This document shows positions 7,292-15,680 of a stretch of 28,435 nucleotides of DNA, piece after piece; position 1 is the first letter of the stretch; each line of letters opens with the position of its first letter. The translations under genes were made by a program, and so were the position numbers. The notes under the pieces were generated by a model. It did no database searches, was not told the DNA's origin, and worked only from the letters and a program-made list of their open reading frames with translations. Origin of the DNA: an uncultured Oscillospiraceae bacterium (GTDB lineage: Bacteria > Bacillota > Clostridia > Oscillospirales > Ruminococcaceae). The DNA lies in contig USLH01000007.1 in the NCBI GenBank assembly GCA_900555435.1, positions 1 through 28,435 of the forward strand, read 5' to 3'.

Positions 7292-8285
7292 ATTTTTCGG
7301 ATTTTTCCTTATAGCTTGCCAGAGGGCTGCTGGATAAGGCAGCTTCTTTTTGCTTGTCGGAAACATGGGTATAGATCTCGGTGGTGTTTAGATTGGCGTG
7401 CCCTAAAATTTCCTGCAAAACCTTTACGTCCACATCACCATACTGATACATCATCGTCGCAGCCGTATGCCGCAGCTTATGGGTGGAAAATCCCATATGA
7501 GAAAGCCCTGCTTTGTCCAAATGTTCGGTAATGATCTGCTGAATCCGGCGTTGGCCCAATCGATGACCGGTTCGGTTTAAGAAGAGAGCCTTCTCGTCAA
7601 CGATGGGCGCTTGCTGGTTACGGTATTCCAGATATTCCTTCATGGCAGTCATGCAGGCATCGTTTAAATATAACATTCGTTCTTTGTTGCCCTTTCCGAG
7701 GACCCGCAGTGTGTTGTCCCGAAAGCTGTTGACGTTCAGACCTGACATTTCCGAAAGCCGCATCCCGCAGTTTAAAAAGAGCGTGACGATGCAGTAATCC
7801 CTAGGATGGAACGGATCTTCCTGGTCAAATGTTCGAAGCAGATCATAGCATTGCTCCAGGTTCAAATAGGTAGGCAGCGCCTTTTTCGCAGCAGGCAGCT
7901 CCAGCTTTTCCACAGGATTGGCTTGGATCAGTCCCACGTTGTTGGTCAGGTATTTATAAAGGCCTCGAAGAGCGGAAACCTTATGAGCCCGGGTGCGGGC
8001 ATTGTTGGTTTTTTCCGTGTACGTGTAATTGAGAAATTCATAGACATCGGAAAGCGTCGCTTCAGCGGCAAGGCTTAAAGGCACATCGTGAATAGATATT
8101 TCTTCCAGCGGCGTTTCATCCGGAACCAGACCTTTGAATTTTTTCAAGAATCGGAAAAAAGTCCGCAGATCAATGAAATAACCCTCAACGGTCAATTTGG
8201 AGCGGCCTTTGATGGTCAGCAAATAATAGAGATAGTCCCGCAGGAAGCCCGGGCACTCGGAATAGTCGCTGGCGGTATAAGACAT
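7290..8285 (-). CDS. Tyrosine recombinase, XerC/XerD type
   Basis: A 331-residue phage-integrase-family protein with all catalytic residues visible: R176 (NCGMRLSE), K198 (LGKGNKER), H269-x-x-R272 (HKLRHTAA), H296 (LGHANL) and nucleophile Y305 (TEIYTHV). The N-terminal SAM-like core-binding domain (about 12-120) begins with the 'L-x-x-K-G-x-S-x-x-T' pattern. Length and sequence fit chromosomal Xer proteins that resolve chromosome dimers at dif, more than phage or transposon integrases, and no attachment repeats or other mobile genes are nearby. Clostridia often carry several such paralogs, so whether this is the dif enzyme is open. The SD is GAGAGGGG, 9 bases before the ATG. Confidence 0.9.
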   Translation of the reverse strand: MSYTASDYSECPGFLRDYLYYLLTIKGRSKLTVEGYFIDLRTFFRFLKKFKGLVPDETPLEEISIHDVPLSLAAEATLSDVYEFLNYTYTEKTNNARTRAHKVSALRGLYKYLTNNVGLIQANPVEKLELPAAKKALPTYLNLEQCYDLLRTFDQEDPFHPRDYCIVTLFLNCGMRLSEMSGLNVNSFRDNTLRVLGKGNKERMLYLNDACMTAMKEYLEYRNQQAPIVDEKALFLNRTGHRLGQRRIQQIITEHLDKAGLSHMGFSTHKLRHTAATMMYQYGDVDVKVLQEILGHANLNTTEIYTHVSDKQKEAALSSSPLASYKEKSEK

Positions 8286-8315
8286 GGTTTTTTCGCCCCT
8301 CTCAATTTCGCTAAA

Positions 8316-8346
8316 TTTATATTTTGCGAAATAATTGATCTGTCAA
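8316..8346 (-). promoter_or_regulatory. Possible promoter of the tyrosine recombinase gene
   Basis: On the minus strand a perfect TTGACA (8346-8341) is followed by an AT-rich stretch with TATAAA (8321-8316) at 19-base spacing, or AATATA (8323-8318) at 17 bases. Neither -10 is ideal, so the exact element is uncertain. Confidence 0.45.
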
Positions 8347-8381
8347 AAGAGGCCGATCCCCTGAGACTTTTCTGAGAAAAA

Positions 8382-8431
8382 CAAAGAAGATCAGCATCAT
8401 CCGGATCTGCATCAATTTTGCAGACCCGGAT
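8382..8431 (-). terminator. Terminator of the ligA-gatCAB-nudix operon
   Basis: ATCCGGATCTGC (8399-8410) and GCAGACCCGGAT (8420-8431) pair over 12 bases with one mismatch. Reading leftward, a pyrimidine-rich tract with TTTGTTTTT follows about 12 bases after the stem. It lies just after the last gene of the long minus operon. The gap before the T tract makes it less than textbook. Confidence 0.55.
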
Positions 8432-8446
8432 CTTACAAAACATGAT

Positions 8447-8923
8447 TTATTTCTGACTTCCGAAATAAAAGATCTCCGGAGAATCCTGACCCGGTTTCCA
8501 TGGAATATGTGCTTCAAACAATGATTCTTTTAAAAACAGCGGCAGATAATCCCGGAAATGTGGACAAAGAGCTTCTTTCGGCTGAGAAATAAGCTGTTCC
8601 AGCGGCATCCAGAAAACGGCGCCTTCTTCCGTTTCGTCCAGGAGATTTCCGTAGAAGGTTTCCGTCCGATACAGATGTACAAAATAATGTTCGTCTGCAT
8701 CGGTCCGGGTCCAGTGGATGATCCCGCAAGGTTTTAGGTCAGATACGATCAATCCGGTTTCTTCCCGGACTTCCCGGATGGCCGATTCGACAAGGCTTTC
8801 GCCCCGTTCCAGATGGCCGCCGGGAAATGCCAGTCCTGTCCAGTATTTCACACGCTTCTGGACCACGATCCGCTTTGTGGCCGGATCCAGAATCATGCAC
8901 ATATTGGTGATCTCGATCTGCAT
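8447..8923 (-). CDS. Nudix hydrolase (MutT/NudA-like)
   Basis: A 158-residue protein with a complete Nudix box at 36-58 (G-x5-E-x7-R-E-V-x-E-E-x-G-L, containing REVREETGL), which binds Mg2+ and cleaves nucleoside diphosphates linked to another group. The sequence around it (FPGGHLERGES) and the size resemble the 8-oxo-dGTP diphosphatase/MutT-like group often annotated in Firmicutes, but the substrate cannot be assigned. Its ATG overlaps the gatB stop (TAATG), so it is translationally coupled and the last gene of the operon. Confidence 0.9.
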   Translation of the reverse strand: MQIEITNMCMILDPATKRIVVQKRVKYWTGLAFPGGHLERGESLVESAIREVREETGLIVSDLKPCGIIHWTRTDADEHYFVHLYRTETFYGNLLDETEEGAVFWMPLEQLISQPKEALCPHFRDYLPLFLKESLFEAHIPWKPGQDSPEIFYFGSQK

Positions 8924-10362
8924 TAGTCCTCCAAATATTTGGAAAGCATCTCTTTCATCAAGGCAGGATTACCCTTGCCCTTGGACGCCTTCATGCACTG
9001 GCCGACTAAGAAGCCCAGAGCATTGGTTTTACCGTTCTTATAATCGGTGATGGACTTCTGATTGTTTGCTACCACTCCGTCAACGATCGCCTGCAGCGCA
9101 GAAGTATCCGAAACCTGCTCCAGCCCTTTTTCTTTGACGATTTCAGCCGGTTTCTTTCCGGTTTTCATCATTTCATCGAACACCTGTTTTCCGGCAGAGC
9201 TGGAAATCTTATTGCCTTCGATCAGTGCGATGATCTCGGCAATCTGTTTGGGATCTAAATTCAGGTCGTTGATGGATTTGTTCTGCTCATTCATCAACCG
9301 GGATACGTCGCCCAGAACCCAGTTGGCGGCGTTTTTCGCTTTGATAGGAGCAGCTGCCAGAATGGATTCAAAGAAATCGGATTTTTCTTTCGTTTCCGCC
9401 AACAGGACGGCATCAGCCTCCGGCAGGCCCATCTCCTTGATGTAGCGAACCTTTTTCTTATTGGGCAGCTCCGGAATGGAATCCTTCAGCTCTTTGAGCT
9501 TTTCTTCATTCAGAACAATGGTCAGCAGGTCAGGCTCCGGGAAATACCGGTAATCCTGAGCGTCCTCCTTGCTGCGGAGCAGGACGTTCTCCCCTTTCAG
9601 GTCATCCCAGCGGCGGGTCTCCTGAGAAATGGTGCCGCCGGCTTCCAGAACTTCCACCTGGCGGGCTGCTTCATATTCGATAGCCCGGACAGCGCCGCTA
9701 AAGGTGTTGACGTTTTTCATTTCCACCCGGGTGCCGAAGGGCTCGCCGGGTTTGTGGACGGAAACGTTGATGTCGCAGCGGATAGAGCCTTCCTGCATCT
9801 TGCAGTCGGAGATATTCAGATATTCCAGAATGGATTTGATGGTGTCCAGATAGGCTTTAGCTTCGGCGGAGCTGCGAAGATCCGGCTCGGAGACGATCTC
9901 AATCAAGGGAACGCCGCAACGGTTGAAGTCGACCAACGTTCCGGTGAAGCTATCATCGTGGATCAGCTTGCCGGCGTCTTCCTCAATGTGAATCCGGGTG
10001 ACGCCGATCCGGCGCTCTTCCCCATCCACCCAGATGTCCAGATAGCCGTGCTCGCAAAGAGGAATGTCGAACTGGGAGATCTGGTAAGCTTTGGGAAGGT
10101 CGGGATAGAAATAGTTCTTCCGGTCCTGCTTGCTTACGGAATTGATGGTGCAGTTCAAAGCGTAGCCCATTTTAGCGGCGTATTCCACCACTTTTTCGTT
10201 TAGCGTAGGCAGGGTTCCGGGCATGCCCATGCAGACGGGGCAGCACTGGGTGTTGACTTCCATGCCGAAAGCATTGCGGCAGCTGCAGTAGATTTTTGAA
10301 GCGGTATTCAGCTCGGCGTGGACCTCAAGTCCCACGACTAATTCGTAATTTTTCAGATCCAT
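8923..10362 (-). CDS. gatB: Asp/Glu-tRNA(Asn/Gln) amidotransferase subunit B
   Basis: A 479-residue protein of the usual GatB length. It opens with YELVVGLEVHAELNT (6-20), followed by the zinc-site cysteines C26-x-C28 and C41-x-x-C44 and the MGMPGTLPTLN motif. It ends with the helical tail domain that binds tRNA (about 330-479). GatB activates the misacylated Glu-tRNA(Gln) or Asp-tRNA(Asn) with ATP, and ammonia arrives from GatA. It follows gatA by 17 bases with SD AAGGGAAGGG. Confidence 0.97.
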   Translation of the reverse strand: MDLKNYELVVGLEVHAELNTASKIYCSCRNAFGMEVNTQCCPVCMGMPGTLPTLNEKVVEYAAKMGYALNCTINSVSKQDRKNYFYPDLPKAYQISQFDIPLCEHGYLDIWVDGEERRIGVTRIHIEEDAGKLIHDDSFTGTLVDFNRCGVPLIEIVSEPDLRSSAEAKAYLDTIKSILEYLNISDCKMQEGSIRCDINVSVHKPGEPFGTRVEMKNVNTFSGAVRAIEYEAARQVEVLEAGGTISQETRRWDDLKGENVLLRSKEDAQDYRYFPEPDLLTIVLNEEKLKELKDSIPELPNKKKVRYIKEMGLPEADAVLLAETKEKSDFFESILAAAPIKAKNAANWVLGDVSRLMNEQNKSINDLNLDPKQIAEIIALIEGNKISSSAGKQVFDEMMKTGKKPAEIVKEKGLEQVSDTSALQAIVDGVVANNQKSITDYKNGKTNALGFLVGQCMKASKGKGNPALMKEMLSKYLED

Positions 10363-10379
10363 GGTGTTCCCTTCCCTTC

Positions 10380-11843
10380 TTATGCCAGCGTTGCGGACAG
10401 ATCAAATCCGCCCAAAGACGTTTCCCAGACAGAGGCCGCATTGAAGAGGGTCTGTTCGCTGAACTTCGGCCCGATCAGCTGGCAGCCCACCGGCAGGCCC
10501 TTCTTATCCAGGCCGCAGGGAACGCTGAGACCGGGAAGCCCGGCGATGTTGACGGTAACAGTAAGGATGTCGTTCATGTACATCTTCACCTGATCGTCCA
10601 TCCGCTCGCCCAGCTTGAAGGCGGTTTCCGGCGTGGTAGGAGTCAAAAGCAGGTCACAGCTTTCAAAAGCCTTGCAGAATTCCTCCTGAATCCGGATCTG
10701 GGTAAATTTTGCCTTTTTATAGTAAGCATCGTAATAGCCGGAGCTCAGCACATAGGTGCCCAGCATGATGCGGCGCTTGACTTCTGCACCGAAGCCTTCG
10801 CTGCGGGTGTTTTCGTACATCTCCGTCAGGTTTTTATACTCTTTGGCACGATAGCCGTATTTTACGCCGTCAAACCGTGCCAGATTGGAAGAAGCCTCGG
10901 CCGAAGCGATGATGTAATAGGCGGACAGCGCATAATCGGTGCTGGGAAGCGAAACGTCCACCAGAACGGCGCCCTCTTTTTCCAAAGTCTTTGCCGCGTT
11001 CCAAACGGCGGCTTTCACATCTTCCGCTATGCCTTCCCCGAAGTATTCCTCAGGGATGCCGATGCGAAGCCCCTTGACGTCCTTTTTGATCCCGGCTGCG
11101 AAGTCCGGATACTCCCGAAGGGCCGAAGTGGCGTCGTGAGGATCCCGGCCGCAGATGGCAGAGTAAAGCATGGCTACGTCCTTTACGCTGCGTCCCATGG
11201 GGCCGATCTGATCCAGAGAAGAGGCAAACGCCACCAGGCCGTACCGGGAAACGGAGCTGTAAGTGGGCTTCAGGCCCACGATGCCGCAGTAAGCGGCAGG
11301 CTGACGGATGGATCCGCCGGTATCGGAACCAAGGCTTACGATCGCCTCGCCGGATGCGACGGATGCCGCACTGCCGCCGGAAGAACCGCCGGGCACGCAC
11401 TGGGTGTTCCAGGGGTTGTGAGTTTTCTGAAAATAGGAATTTTCGGTGGAAGAGCCCATGGCAAATTCGTCCATATTGAGCTTGCCTAAGATCACAGCGT
11501 CTTTGGCGTTGAGCTTTTCCATGACAAAAGCATCATAAGGGGGCACAAAATTTTCAAGGATCCGGGAGGCGCAGGTGGTACGGATCCCGCGGGTGCAGAT
11601 GTTGTCTTTGATGCCCATGGGGATGCCTGCCAGAGCGGAAAGGGACTCCCCTTTTTCCCGCTTTTCATCGACTTCCGCCGCTTTTTTCAGAGCTTCTTCC
11701 TCGCAGACCGTCAGGTATGCACCAATCTCCCCGTCTTTTGCTTTGATCCGATCCAAAACCGATTGCGTCAGCTCCACGCTGGAGCACTCTTTTTTTTCTA
11801 AAAGCTCGGACAGCTTTTCTGCCGTCAGCTGATACAGTTCCAT
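10380..11843 (-). CDS. gatA: Asp/Glu-tRNA(Asn/Gln) amidotransferase subunit A (amidase)
   Basis: A 487-residue amidase-signature protein. The catalytic triad is intact and at the canonical numbering: K79 (GIKDN), cis-Ser154 (PGGSSGGS) and nucleophile S178 (DTGGSIR). It frees ammonia from glutamine and passes it to GatB to form Gln-tRNA or Asn-tRNA. It starts at ATG 11843 with SD AGAGGAG, 15 bases after gatC. Order gatC-gatA-gatB is the standard Firmicutes arrangement. Confidence 0.97.
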   Translation of the reverse strand: MELYQLTAEKLSELLEKKECSSVELTQSVLDRIKAKDGEIGAYLTVCEEEALKKAAEVDEKREKGESLSALAGIPMGIKDNICTRGIRTTCASRILENFVPPYDAFVMEKLNAKDAVILGKLNMDEFAMGSSTENSYFQKTHNPWNTQCVPGGSSGGSAASVASGEAIVSLGSDTGGSIRQPAAYCGIVGLKPTYSSVSRYGLVAFASSLDQIGPMGRSVKDVAMLYSAICGRDPHDATSALREYPDFAAGIKKDVKGLRIGIPEEYFGEGIAEDVKAAVWNAAKTLEKEGAVLVDVSLPSTDYALSAYYIIASAEASSNLARFDGVKYGYRAKEYKNLTEMYENTRSEGFGAEVKRRIMLGTYVLSSGYYDAYYKKAKFTQIRIQEEFCKAFESCDLLLTPTTPETAFKLGERMDDQVKMYMNDILTVTVNIAGLPGLSVPCGLDKKGLPVGCQLIGPKFSEQTLFNAASVWETSLGGFDLSATLA

Positions 11844-11858
11844 GTTGCGACTCCTCTC

Positions 11859-12128
11859 TTATTCTACGACTTTCGGCACGACGATGCAGCCTGCCTGAAC
11901 TTCCGGTGCGTTTTGCAGGAGTTCTTTCCGGTTGGGGGAATTTTCCACCGTGTCTTTCCGCAGCGTCATAGGGTTATTGGGGTCGATCAAAGTGCCGCTG
12001 GCGTCCAGATTCGGGAGCTTCTCTACCATTTCGACGATTTTTTCCATTTCGCCGGAAAATTTCGCCTCTTCTTCCGGAGAAAATTTCAGTCTGGACAGCT
12101 TGGCCAGATGCTTGATGTCAATATTCAT
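11859..12128 (-). CDS. gatC: Asp/Glu-tRNA(Asn/Gln) amidotransferase subunit C
   Basis: An 89-residue protein with the GatC pattern: I-x-x-L-A-K-L-S-R-L near the N-terminus, then a segment ending N-x-M-T-L-R-x-D (PMTLRKD) and the C-terminal A-P-E-V tail that wraps the GatA-GatB interface. I chose the second ATG (12128), not the one at 12143, because the first ATG overlaps the GGAGGA Shine-Dalgarno that sits 7 bases before the second. It starts 30 bases after ligA ends. Confidence 0.93.
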   Translation of the reverse strand: MNIDIKHLAKLSRLKFSPEEEAKFSGEMEKIVEMVEKLPNLDASGTLIDPNNPMTLRKDTVENSPNRKELLQNAPEVQAGCIVVPKVVE

Positions 12129-12158
12129 AACGGATTCCTCCATAAAAATAATACGGGA

Positions 12159-14132
12159 TCATTGAATGAGATGCCGGAATTCCTCCTCACCGAGGATGGG
12201 AATCCCGAGCTCCTGCGCTTTTGTCAGCTTGCTTCCGGCCGCTTCTCCGGTCAGAACGTAATCGGTCTTTTTGGAGACCGAGGAAGAAACTTTTCCGCCG
12301 TTCTGCTCGATGAGGGCTTTTGCTTCGCTGCGGCTTAAGGTGGGAAGCGTCCCGGTCAGGACAAAGGTTTTTCCGGCTAAGGCCGTACCGGTTTCCTCTA
12401 CCGTTTCTTTCAGGTTTACGCCGGCTTTCCGAAAATGCTCGATCAGTTCTCTGGCTTCCGGCTCCGCAAAATAAGCGGCAACCGATTGCGCCATTACCTC
12501 GCCGAATCCGTCGATTTCGGCGATCTCTTCGGCAGAAGCTGCCATGACCTGATCGGCATCCGGAAAATGACGGCAGAGAAGCTGGGCTGCCCGCTCGCCA
12601 ATGTTCCGGATCCCCAAGCCGAAGATCAGCCGGGAAAGCGGGTTCTGACGGCTGCGGTCGATGGAATTCAGAAGGTTTTGTGCCGAGAGCTCTCCCATTC
12701 GGTCCAGACCCAGCAGTTGTTCCTTCGTAAGATCGTAAAGATCTGCCGATGAGGCGATCAAGTGGTTTTCCAAAAGCAGGTCGATCAGCGCCGGCCCCAA
12801 TCCTTCGATGTTCATGGCACCCCGGGAAGCAAAGTGGATCAGATTTCGCCGCAGCGTTGCCGGACACGCCGGATTGACGCAGCGGATCACGGCTTCGTCT
12901 CGGACGGTTTTGCTGTGGCAGACAGGGCATTCCTCCGGGATGTGATAGGGCACGCTTCCCTCCGCATGGGAAACGGAACGTAGCACCTCCGGAATGATCT
13001 CCCCTGCCTTCCGGACCAAGATCCGGTCGCCGATGCGTAAGTCCCGCTGGGTGATGAAGTCCTGATTGTGAAGGACGGCCCGGCTGACGGTAGTTCCCGC
13101 TAGGGTGATAGGATCAAAAACGGCCGTAGGCGTACAGGCTCCGGTGCGTCCGACGTTGATCTGGATCTCTCGGAGGGTGGTTTCTTTTTCTTCCGGCGGG
13201 TATTTGAAAGCCACTGCCCACCGGGGAAATTTAGCAGTGGAGCCCAACTTTTCCCGCTCCGCAAAGTCGTCCACTTTAATCACAGCGCCGTCGATGTCAA
13301 AGGGGTATTTTCCCCGCATCTCGCCGATGTTCCGGATTTCCTCCACAGCTTCTTCGATGGTATCAAACCGCTTGTAAGAAGGAATTGTCTGAAATCCCAG
13401 TCGCTTTAGAGTATCCAGTGACTGCTTGTGGGAGGTGATGGAGAGTCCCTTCACCTGCTGGAGATTGAAGACAAAAAGATCTAACTTCCGGGCGGCGGTG
13501 ATTTTTGGATCCTTTTGCCGCAAGCCGCCGGCAGCGGCGTTCCGGGGGTTTTTGAAGGGTTCTTCCTCGTTTTGGAGCTGTTTCGCTACCAGTGCTTCAA
13601 AGACCGCACGGGGCATATAGACTTCCCCACGGACTTCCAGGAACGGCACCGGCTCGGTCAGCTTTTTGGGGATGGAGGCGATGGTGCGGAGATTCAAGGT
13701 TACGTCTTCTCCGACAAAGCCGTTTCCCCGGGTGGATCCCCGAACGAAAACGCCGTCCCGGTATTCCAAAGAAACAGAAAGCCCGTCAATCTTTGGCTCT
13801 ACGACAAAAGCGGTCTCCGGGATCAGTTCTTTGCAGCGGTTCCCGAAGTCGTAAAGCTCCGCTTCGTTGAACACGTCCTGCAGGCTTCCCATTTGGACGG
13901 TGTGCTCCACCTTTTCAAATGTGTTGAAAAGACTTTCATCGCCGACCCGCTGAGTGGGAGAATCTGCTGCGATCTCATTCGGATGGGCCTTTTCGATGGC
14001 TTTCAGCTCCTGCATCAGCATATCGTAATCGTAGTCGCTGATCTCCGGGGAATCCAAGGTATAATAGAGATGGCTGTGGTAATTCAATTGGGCTACCAGT
14101 TCCCGATAGCGCCGCTTTTCTTCTTCAGTCAT
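12159..14132 (-). CDS. ligA: NAD-dependent DNA ligase
   Basis: A 657-residue protein of normal LigA length. The domains in order are: Ia (YxxLDxPxISDxxYD near 24-37), adenylation domain with the catalytic lysine K114 in EPKIDG, OB fold, a four-cysteine zinc finger (CPVC and CVNPAC), helix-hairpin-helix repeats and a C-terminal BRCT domain (about the last 75 residues, beginning GKTFVLTGTL). It seals nicks in replication and repair using NAD+. The start is ATG 14132, with SD AGAGG. An upstream reading from 14165 lacks an SD and begins almost at the promoter. It is the first gene of ligA-gatCAB-nudix. Confidence 0.97.
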   Translation of the reverse strand: MTEEEKRRYRELVAQLNYHSHLYYTLDSPEISDYDYDMLMQELKAIEKAHPNEIAADSPTQRVGDESLFNTFEKVEHTVQMGSLQDVFNEAELYDFGNRCKELIPETAFVVEPKIDGLSVSLEYRDGVFVRGSTRGNGFVGEDVTLNLRTIASIPKKLTEPVPFLEVRGEVYMPRAVFEALVAKQLQNEEEPFKNPRNAAAGGLRQKDPKITAARKLDLFVFNLQQVKGLSITSHKQSLDTLKRLGFQTIPSYKRFDTIEEAVEEIRNIGEMRGKYPFDIDGAVIKVDDFAEREKLGSTAKFPRWAVAFKYPPEEKETTLREIQINVGRTGACTPTAVFDPITLAGTTVSRAVLHNQDFITQRDLRIGDRILVRKAGEIIPEVLRSVSHAEGSVPYHIPEECPVCHSKTVRDEAVIRCVNPACPATLRRNLIHFASRGAMNIEGLGPALIDLLLENHLIASSADLYDLTKEQLLGLDRMGELSAQNLLNSIDRSRQNPLSRLIFGLGIRNIGERAAQLLCRHFPDADQVMAASAEEIAEIDGFGEVMAQSVAAYFAEPEARELIEHFRKAGVNLKETVEETGTALAGKTFVLTGTLPTLSRSEAKALIEQNGGKVSSSVSKKTDYVLTGEAAGSKLTKAQELGIPILGEEEFRHLIQ

Positions 14133-14176
14133 ACGGTTTCCTCTTTTCATGCCGCAAAAGGGCATAGTACTTATTT

Positions 14177-14187
14177 AGTATAGCACA
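14177..14187 (-). promoter_or_regulatory. Extended -10 promoter of ligA-gatCAB
   Basis: On the minus strand TGTGC is joined directly to TATACT (14182-14177), a strong extended -10. No good -35 hexamer is visible 17 bases upstream (TACCGA). The same TGTGCTATACT string precedes the small membrane gene at 25570, which supports it as a real element in this genome. Confidence 0.6.
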
Positions 14188-14275
14188 AAATACGCTTTTT
14201 CGGTAGAGTTTTTTCCATTTTTTTCGCCGAAGACTTAAGATTCTATAAATTCGCAGCTTCTGCACCGGGAATGTC

Positions 14276-14304
14276 TTTACTTTTTTTCTATTTCCCGGTA
14301 TAAT
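14276..14304 (+). promoter_or_regulatory. Promoter of the glycosyltransferase gene
   Basis: TTTACT (14276-14281), a 17-base spacer and a perfect TATAAT (14299-14304). The expected transcript start is near 14310, leaving an unusually long leader of about 140 bases before the start codon at 14451. Confidence 0.72.
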
Positions 14305-14308
14305 AAAA

Positions 14309-14441
14309 AGGAAACAGATCCTGTTATTCGGATTTTTTCTGCGGATAGAAAAAGACGGCAGAATTGACGGAAATCCGATCCCCTGTTCGTTTCCTATATG
14401 AAATCGTAAAAGGGGGAGACCGCTTTCGGATTCGAAGGCGG
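14309..14441 (+). promoter_or_regulatory. Structured 5' leader of the glycosyltransferase mRNA
   Basis: The leader can form one nested stem from three helices: AGGAAAC/GTTTCCT (14309-14315 with 14389-14395), TCGGATTT/AAATCCGA (14328-14335 with 14371-14378) and TTCTGC/GCAGAA (14337-14342 with 14358-14363). It is followed by a strong SD-like AGGGGGAG (14411-14418). A tight hairpin comes next, CCGCTTTCG/CGAAGGCGG (14420-14428 with 14433-14441, loop GATT), and then the ATG. The hairpin lies between the SD and the start codon. I recognise no known riboswitch class. The pairing is seen in sequence; a regulatory role is inference. Confidence 0.5.
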
Positions 14442-14450
14442 CAACAGCGT

Positions 14451-15638
14451 ATGCGCATTGCAATGTTTACGGAGACATATCTGCCGTATATCAATGGAAT
14501 TGTCACCCATGTAAAGCTCCTGAAGGAAGGACTTGAAAAATTAGGACATGAGGTTCTGATCGTTGCCGCAGACCCTCACGCCAAGCATCATTACATCGAA
14601 GATCACGTCCTTCACTGCCCCGGAGCCCGCTCCAAACGGTTTTATAATTACGGGTTGGCCGCCCCTTATTCCCACAAGCGGGTCAAGCTGCTGGAAGAGT
14701 TTGCTCCGGACATCATCCACGTTCATAACGAATTTGGCATCGGCCTTTCCGGCATCCATATCGCAAAAACGCTCCACGTCCCGCTGGTCTACACCCTGCA
14801 TACCATGTACGATGACTACATCTACTACGTTGCGCCGAAGCGGCTGATCCCCATGATGACCCGGATCTCCCACCGTTATTTCGGCCACTTTGCAAAGGAA
14901 GCGACTGTTATCACCGGGCCTTCCAAAAAATGCGGCGAGTACGTCAAAAATGACTGTCGTGTGGATAAAAATGTCCATGTGATCCCGAATCCCGTAGAAC
15001 TTGACAAATTCCTTCCCCACAACATTGATGAGGAAAAGAAGCACGAATTCCGCCAGAAATATAACATCCGGGACGATGAAACGCTGGTTTGTTTCTGCGG
15101 ACGGATCGGCCGGGAAAAGAGCGTGGATGTCCTTCTGGACTATTGGGCGGAAACGGTCAAGCCGGAGGATAAATTAAAGCTCCTGATTATCGGAGACGGC
15201 CCCTGCCGTCCGGAGCTGATGGAGCAGGCACAGCGTCTGGGAATTCAAGATATGGTCGTTTTTACCGGAGCCATTCCGAACAACGAGCTTCCCCCCTATT
15301 ATGCCAGCTGCGACTTGTATGTGACCGCTTCCCTTTCCGATACCAACTCGATTTCCATGCTGGAGGCTATGGCTACCGGCCTGCCGGTTCTTCATCGGTT
15401 CGACAAGCTGAACGAAGGACAGGTCCGTAGCGGCATCAACGGATATATCTACTACGATGCACAGGGAATGTATAAGGAACTGATCGCCTACCGTGACAAA
15501 TCTCCGGAGGAGAAAAAAATCCTTCAAAGCTCTGTTCGGGAATCTGTAAAGCAGGCCGGTTCCGAGAACTTGGCAAATTATCTTTTAACCGTTTATCAGC
15601 AAGCGTATCAGGATATTGACCGGAAAAAAGCAGAATAA
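14451..15638 (+). CDS. GT4-family glycosyltransferase (glycolipid or mannosyl/glucosyl transferase-like)
   Basis: A 395-residue GT-B fold enzyme. The N-terminus MRIAMFTETYLPYINGIVTH is the classic start of GT4 enzymes that act on diacylglycerol or phosphatidylinositol lipids, with the GIV/GVV loop. The middle has the donor-domain FCGRIGREKSVD segment and LLIIGDGP. The E-x7-E motif appears as D-x7-E (DTNSISMLE), followed by AMATGLPV. It probably transfers a hexose from a nucleotide sugar to a membrane lipid or polymer on the cytosolic face; the acceptor is unknown. The ATG at 14451 was chosen because the family motif begins there; upstream in-frame codons encode only an Arg-rich stretch made of leader sequence. 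Convergent with the histidine kinase gene. Confidence 0.88.
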   Translation: MRIAMFTETYLPYINGIVTHVKLLKEGLEKLGHEVLIVAADPHAKHHYIEDHVLHCPGARSKRFYNYGLAAPYSHKRVKLLEEFAPDIIHVHNEFGIGLSGIHIAKTLHVPLVYTLHTMYDDYIYYVAPKRLIPMMTRISHRYFGHFAKEATVITGPSKKCGEYVKNDCRVDKNVHVIPNPVELDKFLPHNIDEEKKHEFRQKYNIRDDETLVCFCGRIGREKSVDVLLDYWAETVKPEDKLKLLIIGDGPCRPELMEQAQRLGIQDMVVFTGAIPNNELPPYYASCDLYVTASLSDTNSISMLEAMATGLPVLHRFDKLNEGQVRSGINGYIYYDAQGMYKELIAYRDKSPEEKKILQSSVRESVKQAGSENLANYLLTVYQQAYQDIDRKKAE

Positions 15639-15640
15639 GG

Positions 15641-15679
15641 AAACTCCCGGGTGCACGTTTTTGATGCATCCGGGAGTTT
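15641..15679. terminator. Bidirectional terminator between glycosyltransferase and histidine kinase
   Basis: AAACTCCCGGGTGCA (15641-15655, one bulge) pairs with TGCATCCGGGAGTTT (15665-15679). A T run follows on the right, and the complementary A run on the left serves the minus strand less well. It starts two bases after the glycosyltransferase stop. Confidence 0.82.
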
Positions 15680-15680
15680 T

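Noticed and set aside
7290..8285. The tyrosine recombinase as part of a mobile element
   Set aside because: No attachment repeats, excisionase, relaxase or transposase nearby, and its motifs and length fit chromosomal Xer proteins.
10296..11489. A 397-codon plus-strand frame across gatB/gatA
   Set aside because: Antisense to conserved genes with intact catalytic motifs; composition is Gly/Arg/His/Val-heavy, as shadows usually are.
12129..12143. An earlier ATG for gatC
   Set aside because: That ATG overlaps the Shine-Dalgarno used by the next in-frame ATG.
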